From assembly GCA_028015205.1 (NCBI GenBank), contig CM051508.1:11240001-11304000 (forward strand): DNA of 64,000 nucleotides, read 5' to 3'. The notes beneath the pieces are model-generated. The model was not told the DNA's origin. It did no database searches and worked only from the letters and a program-made list of their open reading frames with translations. Below, piece by piece: positions 38,101 to 48,221 of the stretch. The translations under genes and the position numbers were made by a program. Position 1 is the first letter of the stretch. Each line of letters begins with the position of its first letter. The stretch is from Mytilisepta virgata (Eukaryota > Mollusca > Bivalvia > Mytilida > Mytilidae).

Positions 38101-41100
38101 CAAACATCAGATTTTCCCACTTTCCTACATAGAGCCTCCCTATGTTAGTTGATGTTTTTATATTGAAATTCAATCAATATGATGTCTTGGTGCAATATGA
38201 ATTAGTACTATTTTATTTGAAAAAATCGCCAACGGAGGCTCCTATAAACCTTATCATGATTTTGCCTCATTAGATAAACCCAGGGTCCCTTATTTTAGTT
38301 GTATACATTCAGTCAACATTTAAGTTAATGAAATAATATACCATACTAGGATTTAAGCTGCTTTATTTATATCGTAGTTTATTTGACAACTTTAATCAAT
38401 AACGAACCGTGGTCTTTCCTAAATGTAACTATCGAAATAACACCTCCATTTATCCCCCAAAATATACTTAAAAACCCTTCACGGCAAACATGTACCTACA
38501 TTTCAGTAAAGGGTTGAAATCATGAAGTAAACGTTTTTGGAGTTCTAACGATATAAATTTAATATAAAATCTTTACGTTTTCGCTGTTTCCATGGCAATG
38601 ATAACTATTTTGAAATATTCATGATTTTATTAATCAAAGATAAACCTGTACTCACGGTGTCATTGTCAAGGGGACCTGTAGAGGGTAATCCAATAGAGAT
38701 TTGCTGCACCTCTGATAGTAACCCTATGACAACGTCTGTACGCTGGATGAAAAACAAAACCATCATAAAAAATGAGAGAGGTTCAAGAAGCTGCTTGGAA
38801 TTTCCAGTACGAGATCGGTCACACGCAAATTTTTATACATGCTTTGCTGCGAATGGAATTGGGTATTCTATGATAAGCCAAGAATTAAGAGTTCTGTGTA
38901 AGTTCATTTATGTATGTAATACAAACACATGTTTTGTAGTTATTTTGACAATTAGTGATTAACTGAAGGTATAAATTACATTAGATAATTTAAACCATTA
39001 TTATTTTTACCATATTATCAAGACTTAACAGCATCCATTAGCATCTTAAAATGTATTGAAAAGATGAATTCACGAGAACACTAACATAAAAAACAAATAC
39101 TGCAAAGACAGACAAAGAGGACTAAAAACACATTGCAAACCAAAGACAAACGACACTTCTAATGTGAACTCGAACAAAAAATGACTGATTCAGAAGCATA
39201 GTTATGTTTTCATTTAATGTTTTACTCATACAGACCCACCTAATGTGACTGTGACATATCTTTCTGAAAATTACACAGAACTTAAGTGCAGTGCAAGTGG
39301 TGTACCAGCGAATTATACATTTCTTCAATGGGAGCATCAGTCGGAATTTTACGAACATATCAGATATATAAATGGTAGTGGCGACGGGAAACTCATTATT
39401 CATAGAATAAAAAACAAGAATTCGTTTTACCAGGACAATGGAAATTACATTTGTAAAGTCTCCAACAATATACCTGATGTGAACGGAAATTTTGTACAGA
39501 CGGGGGAAATATTAATTTTATTTGAAGGTATGATTATTTAGATGATTTTGTGGTGGTGGTTGTGGTTATGCAGGTGATGGTGGTGTTTCTGTATAATTAA
39601 CAAAACAAAACATACAATGATAATACTATATTTCATTGGTGTAACCAAGGTGTATTTCGTTTTTTTTTTATATAGCATAAGAACAATTCGCTAATTTGTT
39701 GAGCACCTGGGTTCACTCCTGGTTTTATTGGAGTTCGAGCTGTTCATGGTTTTTTAGTTTTCTGTGTTTATTTGTTGTGCTTGTGGTTGTTCATTTGTCT
39801 TCCCGGGTTTGTCTGTCCAATGGAATACGTTTTTTTTATTACTCCTTTGGTATATTTGTCCTTTTTGTAATTGTGACCATATTATAAAAAATGTGTGATT
39901 TAAATTATTTAAATTTAAGTCCAGAAAAGTAGCAATTAATTTATGACAGCTTATCAAATCAAATGCAATTATGCTTCACTAGTACATTCTTTGGTTTAAG
40001 AGTAAGTAGAACAATACGCGTAATTTAGAACGTTGAATGTTTTAATGTACTTTTATATACGAAAAGGAAAAATTAACCCAATATATCCGATTAATTGTTT
40101 GTTTTTTTTATATTATTATATGAATTTGCTTTCGAACAAAAAATGTTCCACAACTATGCAACTTGTTATGATGTCTGGAAAAAACGAACAAGTTATCAGA
40201 AATCGCATAAATCAATGAACAATGTTGATTCTAATTATAGGTGCTCCAATATTTGTTGCACAGAATATGATACATTTCGGCCAGTATGGACAAGACGGGA
40301 ACATAACAGTATATGTCTATAGCAAACTACAATTAACCACATATTCTATCAAAAACGTTGACAGGCAATTGTCAAATTTTATTTCAACTCACCACCCAAC
40401 AACAATAAATGATATATTCTATGGCGTAACTGTTAAAGTACGTGTAGTTCAAGTTACCTTCACCTTGATGCGTTTGATGAAAGAAAGTTTTGGACATTAC
40501 ACCTTAACAGTCTGCAATAACAATGGATGTGATAATACAAATATACAAATGAGTTCAGCAAGTACGTATATTTAGTAAATAACAAATTTGAATTTAAACT
40601 TTGAATCCTACGAAAAAAGAAAAGTCAGCAGAAAGGTCCTGTTGATATTCGCATAAATGCAGATTACCTTTCGAAACTAATATTGAGTAATTAAAAACAT
40701 TTGTTGCTTCTTTACCAATATTGTAATGTGCATGTAGAGTACAAATTATATATACCAATATTGTAAAGTGCGTGTAAAATAAAAGTATGTTCCCTAGGTG
40801 AAATATTGCTATTCGTTGTTCCCAAATGTATATACATGTATATAAACTGTTAATTTTTAAATAACCTATATTCAGCCATTTCCTGTCATTTTTATATTTT
40901 CAGATATCTTCTTAAAAAAATAATATTCTGTCAAATATAGACTTAATAATGACATTCAATTCATTGGTAGGTCGACCAGAACCACCAACAAACTTAACAC
41001 TCAATACAGAAGGTACGTCTCTTCAAGTGAAGTGGATTCCAGGTTTTAATGGAGGATTTCTGCAGGAATTTTACATTGAGTATCGCAGTTTTCATAACTC

Positions 41101-44100
41101 TAACTGGACTTTGATTGGACCTGTCAACAGTACAAATTTACTTATAAGAGGCGTTTTCCCGGGGACGCTTTATGACATCAGAATGTTTGCCAAAAACAAA
41201 GCTGGGAACAGTAAAAGAACAAATATCACAGAAATCAGAACAAATAGTAAGTAATTTTATGATAAATGCAGTTTATTTGAATTTTGGTAAAGAAAAGGAC
41301 AAATATACATAAGGAGCAATAAAAAAACGTAATCCATTTGGACAGACAAACCCGGGAAGACAAATGAACAACCACAAGCACAACAAATAGACACATAAAA
41401 CTAAAAAAACAACGAACAACACAAACTCCAATAAACACCAGGAGTGAACCCAGTTGCTCCTAAAGGGTAAGCAGTTTCTGCTCCGTATACGGCACCCGTC
41501 GTGAAGTTCTACAAAGCCAATCCGGTGGAAGTCACAAATCGATGGAGGCACATGAAATATTACGAGAGTGGGAACAGGTCCAACATTATCTTAGATATTG
41601 GAAGACTGTAACGGTGAATCAATTCGTGATGACGACCGTAAAATATCCTGAGTGATGACATCAACTTATCCCTGATAAAACCCTGGTTAATAAGCTTTTG
41701 TGACAGCAGTAATTCTCTTTGTCGAAAGTCAGGGTAACTCACGCATGCCATTGAAAATCTGATTAGCTGAGAAACGTAGACGCCATATGCAGGCGATTCT
41801 TGTATATTGCTACTCAAGAACGGAAATTTAACAGCAAATTAGAGAGTTTTTTTATGATATATATACTACTATGTTCACTTATTTTTATTTTACATATCGA
41901 AAAAATCATATTAAATTAATAATTGTATCCTTCATGTTTCAGAGTAAGGTTATCATAAATTCATAAATTCGTCTAATTAATGCTGTAATTCAATCGGTTA
42001 TTTTTACAATAAAGGTAGTAAGTCTTTTTTAAATAAGTGATTAGATTAACTTCCATTTCATAATTTCATATACATTGTCTAGACAGGAAACATCAGTAAA
42101 GTTTCATCATGTTAATGTATTTTTGCATATTGTTTTGTTTAATTGTATCATTATGAAGCGACCATTTAATAAGGCTAGTGAGATAACAGTCACACGTGTG
42201 CTTCATGGTAGAAAATTGTGAATATTATTGGAATGTGTTCTTCAAGACATATAACATAACAAAAACTACTATCAACTTCCAATTGACAAATAAATCGCCA
42301 GAAATCACACAGTTACACAATTCTACACATTCATTTAAAAGATGACAATGTCAGTTTAAATATGTTAAAATACCACAATAATAGAACAGACATAGTTGAG
42401 ACAGTCTCGTTTCAAATTTAACTGAATATCATGCATTCATGAATGTTATCCTTATGAATTTCACCCTTTCCAACTAATAACATTTAGATTAGGTAAAAAA
42501 CTTGTACTTCTAGAATAAGTTAAAATAGGTAAACAGAAATGAAATAACAAATGATTACCTCGATAAAAAAAAATATGATGTTAATGTGGCAACTTTGATC
42601 AGAAAGCGGGAAAACACTTTCTCTAATTCTTTGCGCATTTATGCATCTCTTTACCTGTTTGATAATTTCTGATATCACCTCAAAATCAAGATGACAAAAC
42701 GAAAAAGACTAAGACAACCCCACATATTTTTTCACGTATGTAGATAGATTAAAAAACTTTCAATATATGGTCAGAGTTTGAACAACAATTAGGTCAAAAC
42801 AATGATAAAGTTTTGTTCTAAACAATTTATGATAATTTATGATAAAATTCTATATAAAAAATAGTAGTTAAAGGATCCATTATTATTTGTTCAGCTTTAA
42901 ACCACCAGGAATCATTGTTATTGCCTTTGGCGGTATTACCTATTATTGCAGTGCTAGTGGTAACTGGAACAATTATTACGATAGTAATCAAGGGAAAAAG
43001 TAAGAATATATTTTATTTTTTGTATTATCAAGATACTTTTTAGTTCTAATTATTAATTATTCTTATATTAAAGAAAGAAGAGAAAAATATTGTTTAGTAT
43101 TTGGTAAGAAAGTTTACAAAATGAACAAATACTTGGAGGAATTCCTTACATTAAACACATGTCATTGTCACCTAATTTGTTCATTAACTCTTTTGTGTTA
43201 TTCGATTAATCTTTTATCCTTCATACCTGTTGTTTTAGTTAATGTATTTAAAAATCAAATAACAATAAAGTCAATCTCATTAGCATATTTTTTTTTATTT
43301 TCCTCTTATTCAGTCAAATGCAAAAGTCTGCATCCATCAAAGTAAGTATGATTTAGATTATATATAAATAAATACATTATATTATCGGTCTATATGATAT
43401 ACTATAAAATTGTACTATATTATTATAAAACAAAAACTTCATTTCACTTAACTTGGAGATGAGCCATCTCATGCAAAGTTGACCTTACGTTCCTGACTAT
43501 TGTTTCATTTTATTTCCCTTAATGTTTCCATATTTTGATTCCCAACGTTTAGTAAAAGGTATACCGGTTTGCAATATTTTTAGGCAACAAATTTAGTACA
43601 CAAGACAATCTAAATTTTAGTATATTTTGTAGAGGAGAAAATAAATTTACTATACTGCAACGATGTAAATCCAATATAGATAAGTGATCTTCATGATGAT
43701 TATGATTTTCAATTAATATTGTTTTTTTTTTTTTTTTTTTTTTTTTTTTGCCATTAACAACGAAAGTCAGCAGGAAGGCCCTGATCTAGATGTACAAGGT
43801 AAATAAAATTGTTAGTTTTGACTTTTTTTAATTGAAATTAAAGTCATAAGGAAATAGAAAAACGCGGTCATGTTAAAATGATTATATAATGGAGCATATA
43901 CAATAAGAATTATTGCAAAAAGTATACTTGAACAGCAGAATAAAACGGAACTATGATATTGTAAAGATATTGGTAGGCTTGAATTGGACAGCATTATAAA
44001 CGTGAGAAGATTGATAACAACTTTAAAACAGTTTAAAATATAATTCTTTGATACTAATTTTGATACAAAAGATGTGCACATTTCGTCGATTTACCACTCA

Positions 44101-47100
44101 TCAGTTGTGCTCAAGGTCCAAAATGTTGCAAACAAAAGTAACAATTCAAAAAATGGAAGTGCAATTTCATAAATGCCATCACAACAAAAAACTGTAAAGC
44201 CAACACCATCTAAGGACAAAGATATGCACGCGGGAGATAATCCTTAGTTTTCACAAATTTTACAATTTTGTAACTGTAAATTTTAAGTACCATTTTCGTG
44301 CAAATATCGAAATACTAGCAACTGAGCTGGAGATACCTTCGGGAACTTGGGGCACACCAGCAGTGGCATCGACTCAATAGTATAAAATATAATTCTTTGA
44401 TACCAGTTTTGATGCACAAGATGTACACATTTCGTCGATTTACAAATCATCGGTTGTGCCAAAGGCCTTAAATGTTGAAAACCAAAATAAGAATTCAAAC
44501 CACTGAAGAGCACATTCATAAATTTAAAAATGAACCAAAACTTTAAAGCCAAAACCATCTAAGGATAGAGCTATGCATGAGGGAGATACTCCTTACCTTT
44601 TCCAAATTATACAATTTTGTAACAGTAAATGTTAAGTGTCATTTTCGGGCTTGTATCGAAATACTAGCAACTTAGCTGGGAATACTCTCGGGGACTTGGA
44701 GTCTACCAGCAGTGGGATCGACTCAGCGGTTAAAAGAAAAAAATTTGATACAACTTTTGATGCAAAAGACGACTCGAGGCCTAAAATGTTGAAAACCGAA
44801 ATAAAAAATCCAAACAATTGTGGAGCAAATTTATCAATGCCAAAAAGACCAAAAACTGTAAAGCCAAAATCATCTAAAGACAGAGGTATGCACGAGGAAG
44901 ATACTCCTTAGTTTTCACAAATTTTAAAATTTTGTAACATTAAATTAATTTTAAATATCATTTTTGGGTTAGTAAAACAAAGTATAAACACATACAAATT
45001 AAAGTTAAATAAAACAGATTAAACCAACGCAAAACTAGATTTTAAAGCGATCTGAACATTATGACGTATCAAAAAGGAAACATTAATATTTTCGTCACAT
45101 TACAGGAGTTTCTATCGAAAACAGGTTATACCAATCTTTTTCCAGTGCTAATATTACGCCTAATCAAAATCATGAATTGATACATTTGTCACCAACAAGT
45201 AGCATCAGTCACCAAACCGAAGAAAGTGGAGGTAAGTTAATCAACAGCAGTATAGAGGAAAAGTCTACTAGACATAAAAAAATGTTAGACCACTTTGTGA
45301 GACAGAGCAAACATTATAATGATATGTTTTTCTATCATTTTCTTACATAATAAAGAATAAATGTCTTTATAGATCCTCGTTTATATACTATCCTATAACT
45401 AAAACTTATCAACAACGAACAGTTCATTTACAATATGTATTATGTTCACTACGTTAATATTATTTCTAATTTTCGATTTAATAATAATTGAAAAAAAAGG
45501 AAAAACGGAAATGATCAATATTATGGTGCTGAGGTTAATCCAAATCGTTTGTATTTAAGGCACATTCGTAAAATTCAGTTAATCATTCGTTAAATAAGGT
45601 TCAGAGCTTTTGTTTCAATTTGGTTTTGCACCTATATATCTATTTTACACATGTATATTACAGGTAAAACTGACGAAAAGAATGTATATGTATTAAGATT
45701 ATGAATTTTAGTTATTATTCATTCACATTAAACCCCACTTGCCTTAAGGATTTCAATTGTACTACGTGTATGTGAGGTAGTAATTGAAATATTGTTCCAG
45801 TGATTCCAGTTGAAAACCAACTATATCATACTGCTAGTGGTGTTTTTGTCAATGAAGAGAGGGTTCCAAATGTAGAGGGCGGCAATAGATCTGTATCTAG
45901 AATAGACGAAAATACTGTGGTGAGATAGATTTTTTAAAGAATAAAAGAGTTTTATTCAATCAAATAAAAATTTCGACAGGGTCTTGTCGGATTGTTTTAT
46001 TCCAATATCACAGCAAATTTTGTAAATAATTTACTTTATATTGGACAGTTATAATATGTTGGTGTATAATCCCTGCATAGTTTTTAAACATATTTCAAAG
46101 AAATGAAGCACAAGTTCTACAAGTCTGCTCAAGGTTTATTTTAAAGAAATTAGGCACAACTCGGCTGAAGTTTTAGGTACAAATATCAATATATCATAGT
46201 TTTTTTTGACAAGTAGGTGTTAAACTACATGTACTTCATGAAAGGTTCACCTGGCTATACTGTTGGTTCTTATTTATTATGCTTTTGAGCATTATTTGAG
46301 CTGTACAATAATTTCACCTATAGCGGACGAAGGTTTACACAGAGATGTAAATAAGTTTTAAGACGAATGTACGATAGAAACTAAACCAATAATGGAACAT
46401 ACATCACTAGATGCAAATAAACAGCTAGTTCGGTTGTGTTAACAATCGGATGTTTTTCCCTGGAAGACATGACTAATGACTGGAACGAGGTTTTCATAGT
46501 TGCAATTACTTGAAAAACGGTAGTTGTTATTGTTTCTCTTTGATTTTGTGGTATATTTATGTTTTTAGGTTTTATCATTTTAGTCTAGGCACCTGTGACG
46601 GATCACGTGGACTCAAAACATAGAGCTGTCTAGCGCATCCCCAGGTGGCGGATAGGGGAGACCCTCTCGTTGGGGCGTTTTCAGGTCATAATACGGAAAG
46701 CCTGACCGCGGACCATAGTGGGTAACGTGTTTGCCACTCTCTGCACGCTAAAGACCCCTTCTGTAGTTTTCGAAAAAGAGTAGGCTGTAGGCTAAATTAT
46801 CCAACCGTACCAAATTATCCTCCTTTTACATTGACAGTCAAAACTGGTTTCCCTTTGTGTCCCATCCAACCCCTAGTTTGATAAAGTGAACTGGTTCTCG
46901 TCCTGAAGAAGCATGAACTATTTGCCACTAGACGTTAACCAACAATCAATCAATATTATTTTAGTAACTGTATATGTGTACAACTTAAAGATTAACAATA
47001 TTCATTACAGATAACTGAATCAAGTCTCAATTATGCTGAAGTTATATTTGAAAGTGGAAGTTCTACAAATGCAAATGTAATTCATGGGGACGAGGAAAGA

Positions 47101-47229
47101 GCCATTTATAGTGAAATTGATTTAGCAGCAACAGCTCAAATGGATCCGATATCATCCAGCAGTGAGAATGATAGTGACGATGATTACATGTATGTAGATG
47201 GCATTCAACGATTTGAAAGAAAAACTTAA
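30897..47229 (+). CDS. R3: Ig x5 / FN3 transmembrane receptor with ITIM-bearing tail (13 coding exons)
   Basis: Predicted type I cell-surface receptor of the immunoglobulin superfamily. Coding exons: 30897-30945, 34581-34973, 37109-37390, 38640-38897, 39234-39527, 40241-40561, 40971-41246, 42895-42999, 43314-43341, 43767-43798, 45106-45231, 45801-45919, 47011-47229. All junctions are AG/GT and the phases are compatible; the total is 2502 bp, exactly 834 codons, giving 833 residues. Order: signal peptide (1-17), Ig domains (about 17-147, 148-241, 242-327, 328-425, 426-532), FN3 (533-624), membrane segment (about 632-654), cytoplasmic tail (to 833). The tail has a canonical ITIM (LNYAEV) and other tyrosines (RLYQSF, QLYHT, AIYSEI, DDYMYV). 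The ectodomain is duplicated in inverted orientation as R4. Family knowledge suggests adhesion or immune recognition with inhibitory signalling through SH2 phosphatases; ligand unknown. The exon model is by eye and not tested against transcripts. Confidence 0.85.
31060..31210 (+). mobile_element. Retroelement 3'-end fragment in R3 intron 1
   Basis: GGGGCCAGTTGAAGCCTGCC, CGCTGCGTTGAAGGT and TCTCCGTTTCCGTTCTCTAT match the family at 26975 and 36780. Confidence 0.65.
31816..31891. repeat. (TA)n microsatellite
   Basis: An uninterrupted TA run of about 75 bp in R3 intron 1. It is followed by AGAAAGTAATAACCAAC, which recurs at 32150 after the next TA run. Confidence 0.9.
32104..32143. repeat. (TA)n microsatellite inside a small inverted repeat
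   Basis: The TA run is flanked by GGTTATTACTTTAGACGTAT on the left and ATACGTCAAAAGTAATAACC on the right, a near-perfect inverted repeat, so the whole can form a hairpin. Confidence 0.8.
32690..32895. repeat. ACACG-type minisatellite, unpaired copy
   Basis: Irregular repetition of GCGTGTAACGTGCGAATCGT-like units. It resembles 34205-34350 and 63735-63885 but lies outside the paired part of the inverted duplication. Confidence 0.75.
32900..34080. other. R3 intron 1, very AT-rich
   Basis: No exon, repeat with clear ends or other signal recognised between the two minisatellites. Confidence 0.4.
34205..34350. repeat. ACACG-type minisatellite in left arm
   Basis: Units of the type GCGTGTAACGTG(C/T)(A/G)AATCGT, upstream of the first Ig exon of R3. 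Its inverted partner is 63735-63885. Confidence 0.75.
34581..34973 (+). CDS. R3 exon 2: V-type Ig domain 1
   Basis: Open phase 1-1 exon of 393 bp between TTACAG and GTGAGT. It holds the Ig hallmarks: B-strand Cys (VVLKCIVY), the C-strand Trp (GTWQGP) and the F-strand motif EEEGTYQCLY. Several N-glycosylation sequons are present. The segment KYDLEISNFS...GTYQC closely resembles YNLEIKEFS...GMYKC in R2, so the two receptors belong to one family. The inverted copy is 63094-63483, one codon shorter. Confidence 0.85.
35629..36910 (+). mobile_element. RT retroelement fossil in R3 intron 2
   Basis: The open part encodes RVEQTYMYTDEIYPVELTLN, CPFLDLGIYISNGKLNTKIY, NYPFIDGDVPLAPSYGVYI and SQLVRLAR, the C-terminal segment of an RT protein. 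After TAA at about 35992 the homology continues in other frames, then a non-coding 3' end with GGAACCTCTAGCATTTGTTA and the GCTGCGTTGA-type terminus. Degraded. A copy lies at the same place in R4 (61000-62290), so the insertion predates the duplication. Confidence 0.7.
37109..37390 (+). CDS. R3 exon 3: Ig domain 2
   Basis: Phase 1-1 exon of 282 bp between TTTTAAAG and GTAAGT. It encodes an Ig domain with B-strand Cys (NLTIECTV), Trp (TVQWIRDG) and F-strand Cys (SLFTCSAN). The retroelement fossil at 35629-36910 sits in the preceding intron. The inverted copy is 60539-60820, same length. Confidence 0.85.
38640..38897 (+). CDS. R3 exon 4: Ig domain 3
   Basis: Phase 1-1 exon of 258 bp. Hallmarks: PIEICCTSDSNP (B-strand Cys), VRWMKN (Trp) and ANFYTCFAANGIG (F-strand Cys), a C2/I-type Ig pattern common in nephrin-like and other adhesion molecules. 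Acceptor CAAAG, donor GTAAGT. The inverted copy is 58919-59176. Confidence 0.85.
39234..39527 (+). CDS. R3 exon 5: Ig domain 4
   Basis: Phase 1-1 exon of 294 bp after CATACAG and before GTATGA. Ig hallmarks: ELKCSASGVPA, FLQWEH and DNGNYICKVSNN. The inverted copy at 58296-58589 differs by a single residue (Ala to Pro next to the first Cys) over the roughly 98 residues compared. Confidence 0.87.
39695..39870 (+). mobile_element. Retroelement 3'-end repeat in R3 intron
   Basis: Begins GAGCACCTGGGTTCACTCCT and ends TATATTTGTCCTTTTT. Its inverted partner is at 57985-58140, so it was present before the duplication. Confidence 0.65.
40241..40561 (+). CDS. R3 exon 6: divergent Ig-like domain 5
   Basis: Phase 1-1 exon of 321 bp between ATTATAG and GTACGT. 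The C-terminal half ends SFGHYTLTVCNNNGC, an Ig F/G-strand pattern. The position where the B-strand Cys is expected reads NITVYVYS, so the usual disulfide partner is absent. I read it as an Ig fold without the canonical bridge; a non-Ig beta sandwich is possible. The inverted copy at 57286-57609 is one codon longer. Confidence 0.75.
40971..41246 (+). CDS. R3 exon 7: fibronectin type III domain
   Basis: Phase 1-1 exon of 276 bp. Typical FN3 landmarks in order: PEPPTNLTL, the conserved Trp (LQVKWIPGFNGG), YIEYRS, GVFPGTLYDIRMFAKN and GNSKRTNI. It is the last ectodomain exon and the last exon shared with R4, whose copy is 56642-56917. Confidence 0.9.
41281..41830 (-). mobile_element. RT retroelement C-terminus with 3' end
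   Basis: The minus strand encodes ESPAYGVYVSQLIRFSMACV, DFRQRELLLSQKLINQGFIR and IFYGRHHELIHRYSLP up to a stop near 41560. The CGACGGGTGCCGTATACGG-type leader and the 150-bp repeat follow. This copy links the RT family to the dispersed 3' repeats. It sits in the R3 intron after the FN3 exon. Confidence 0.7.
42895..42999 (+). CDS. R3 exon 8: transmembrane segment
   Basis: Phase 1-1 exon of 105 bp after TTCAG, before GTAAGA. It encodes a short linker (LNHQES) and about 23 hydrophobic residues (LLLPLAVLPIIAVLVVTGTI...) ending in basic IKGK, a stop-transfer anchor. It lies about 170 bp beyond the end of the inverted duplication and has no copy on the R4 side. Confidence 0.8.
43314..43341 (+). 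CDS. R3 exon 9: juxtamembrane micro-exon
   Basis: A 28-bp exon between CAG and GTAAGT encoding about KCKSLHPS, entering in phase 1 and leaving in phase 2. It is supported because only this choice, joined to the next micro-exon, keeps the frame open into the tail exons. Confidence 0.6.
43722..43749 (+). repeat. Homopolymer T28 before R3 exon 10
   Basis: 28 consecutive T end 17 bp before the inferred acceptor of the 32-bp exon. Such runs are length-unstable and could affect exon inclusion. Confidence 0.9.
43767..43798 (+). CDS. R3 exon 10: juxtamembrane micro-exon after poly-T
   Basis: A 32-bp exon (QQEGPDLDVQ) entering in phase 2 and leaving in phase 1 at GTAAAT. The acceptor CGAAAG is preceded by a run of 28 T at 43722-43749, which would act as an extreme polypyrimidine tract. 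The two other AGs nearby (43770, 43773) put a TAG in frame, so 43766 is the only workable acceptor. Confidence 0.55.
44035..44950 (-). repeat. GATGAGTC repeat family, three tandem partial units in R3 intron
   Basis: TATAATTCTTTGATAC with GTGCACATTTCGTCGATTTA starts near 44038 and 44390. A third, truncated unit follows near 44735. Each ends with CATCTAAGGACA-like then GAGATACTCCTTA-like sequence. Reverse orientation relative to 24240-24725. Confidence 0.65.
45106..45231 (+). CDS. R3 exon 11: cytoplasmic tail, tyrosine motif 1
   Basis: Phase 1-1 exon of 126 bp between ATTACAG and GTAAGT, encoding GVSIENRLYQSF and a Ser/Thr/Gln-rich stretch. ENRLYQSF and the ENQLYHT of the next exon look like two copies of one short tyrosine module. 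Confidence 0.75.
45801..45919 (+). CDS. R3 exon 12: cytoplasmic tail, tyrosine motif 2
   Basis: Exon of 119 bp after TTCCAG, entering in phase 1 and leaving in phase 0 at GTGAGA. It encodes VIPVENQLYHTASG and an acidic stretch. Its final codon is complete, matching the phase-0 acceptor of the last exon. Confidence 0.75.
46595..46965 (+). mobile_element. SINE-like element in last R3 intron
   Basis: A GC-richer body (ATCCCCAGGTGGCGGATAGG, GACCGCGGACCATAGTGGGT) ends with TTTGCCACTAGACGTTAACC and AACAATCAATCAAT. The same 3' tail type occurs at 12980, and the ATCA repeat is typical of bivalve SINEs. Confidence 0.6.
47011..47229 (+). CDS. R3 exon 13: ITIM exon and stop
   Basis: Last coding exon, phase 0, after TTACAG, ending in TAA at 47227-47229. 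It encodes ITESSLNYAEVIFE (LNYAEV fits the ITIM rule [ILVS]xYxx[ILV]), then AIYSEIDL (near-ITIM, with Ala at -2) and an acidic DDDYMYVDG. The three motifs would dock SH2 proteins when phosphorylated. A possible ATTAAA poly(A) signal lies about 16 bases past the stop, which is closer than usual. Confidence 0.8.
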   Translation: MTESSLNYAEVIFESGSSTNANVIHGDEERAIYSEIDLAATAQMDPISSSSENDSDDDYMYVDGIQRFERKT

Positions 47230-48215
47230 GTTCTTTAAGGGACATTAAAACATATTACGATACAAAACTTGTTGTATAGTTAGAATACCGTATAAAAATA
47301 GAGCTTGGAAAGAAATCAGATTTTGTTGTACATTGAAAATAATCACATTATGACCATGTTATGTAAATTATGAACTGTCAGATCAATTGTATTATTTTTA
47401 GCTAGCATGTATAGGATCTTAAAATGTGTTTTATACATAAGCGATTAAGGATTTGTACAATGTACCTATGAAACATGTGTAACCGCGCCATTGCCTAGCG
47501 TCTGTACCACGTGCGAATATGTATTTTTTTATTTTTTTATTGATAAAAATAACAATTCTTAGTGAATTTACTTCTGACAAAAATATCTACATCATTTTTC
47601 TCTAGTCAAATTTTTTTAGACTATTCAACGGTCAACCCAAGTGGCGAATGCGTCGCAATAATATTTTTTCTTTTCATGGGAAATTAGGGGTTAATTTGAT
47701 AAAATTTTATATAAGTTTGACATAGCTTATATTTCCTGATAATCTCATTTTTGTTTGTTTCTGTTTGAAGAAATGTATACATTGTACACAAATGTTGTAT
47801 GTTTGTAGTTTTTTTTTTATCAATTCCATGTGTAATGCAAGTATCAATATATTATTATACATCTGACCTGTTATAAGTCAATGATGTATTTTTATTCAAT
47901 TTCATTACATTTTCCATATTATCATGGGATTTATTAGTTGGCTTATAAGCTGTCTTGCTTTGAGTGAAACACGTGATCCGCCTGTATATATCATTATGTA
48001 AATTAGATCATTTGTTCATGTTAAAAAATTATGTCTTTTTTTAAATAGAAAAGAATATTAAGCATTTAGTACTCATCATTACTATATTGTCATCCATATG
48101 TGGCAAGTTTAAGGAAATATCTAATATGAAAAAATCTATATCTATGGTACATTTATATTTAATATTGAGTTCACTTACATTCTACTGTATAAACAATTAT
48201 TGATTGAAGGGAGAT
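47230..48215. other. R3 3' untranslated region and downstream sequence
   Basis: AT-rich. No strong AATAAA close to the stop beyond an ATTAAA near 47245. No further gene seen. Confidence 0.4.
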
Positions 48216-48221
48216 AATTAG

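Larger units (their letters stand above)
34084..42720 (+). repeat. Left arm of large inverted duplication (R3 ectodomain)
   Basis: This stretch matches the reverse complement of about 55510-64000 through exons, introns and inserted repeats: minisatellite (34.2 against 63.8 kb), retroelement (35.6-36.9 against 62.3-61.0 kb), all six ectodomain exons, the 39.7-kb repeat, and intron sequence to about 42.72 kb. Exon spacing is kept apart from small indels. Boundaries are by eye; the true arm may extend left, since its partner leaves the window. Confidence 0.85.

Noticed and set aside
37970..38173. Small open frame in an R3 intron
   Set aside because: The inverted partner at about 59.8-60.0 kb does not keep the frame; no coding signal.
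39696..39887. Hydrophobic small proteins with LCLFVVLVVVHLSS
   Set aside because: The same peptide appears at about ten places because it is a translated retroelement 3'-end repeat, not a gene family.
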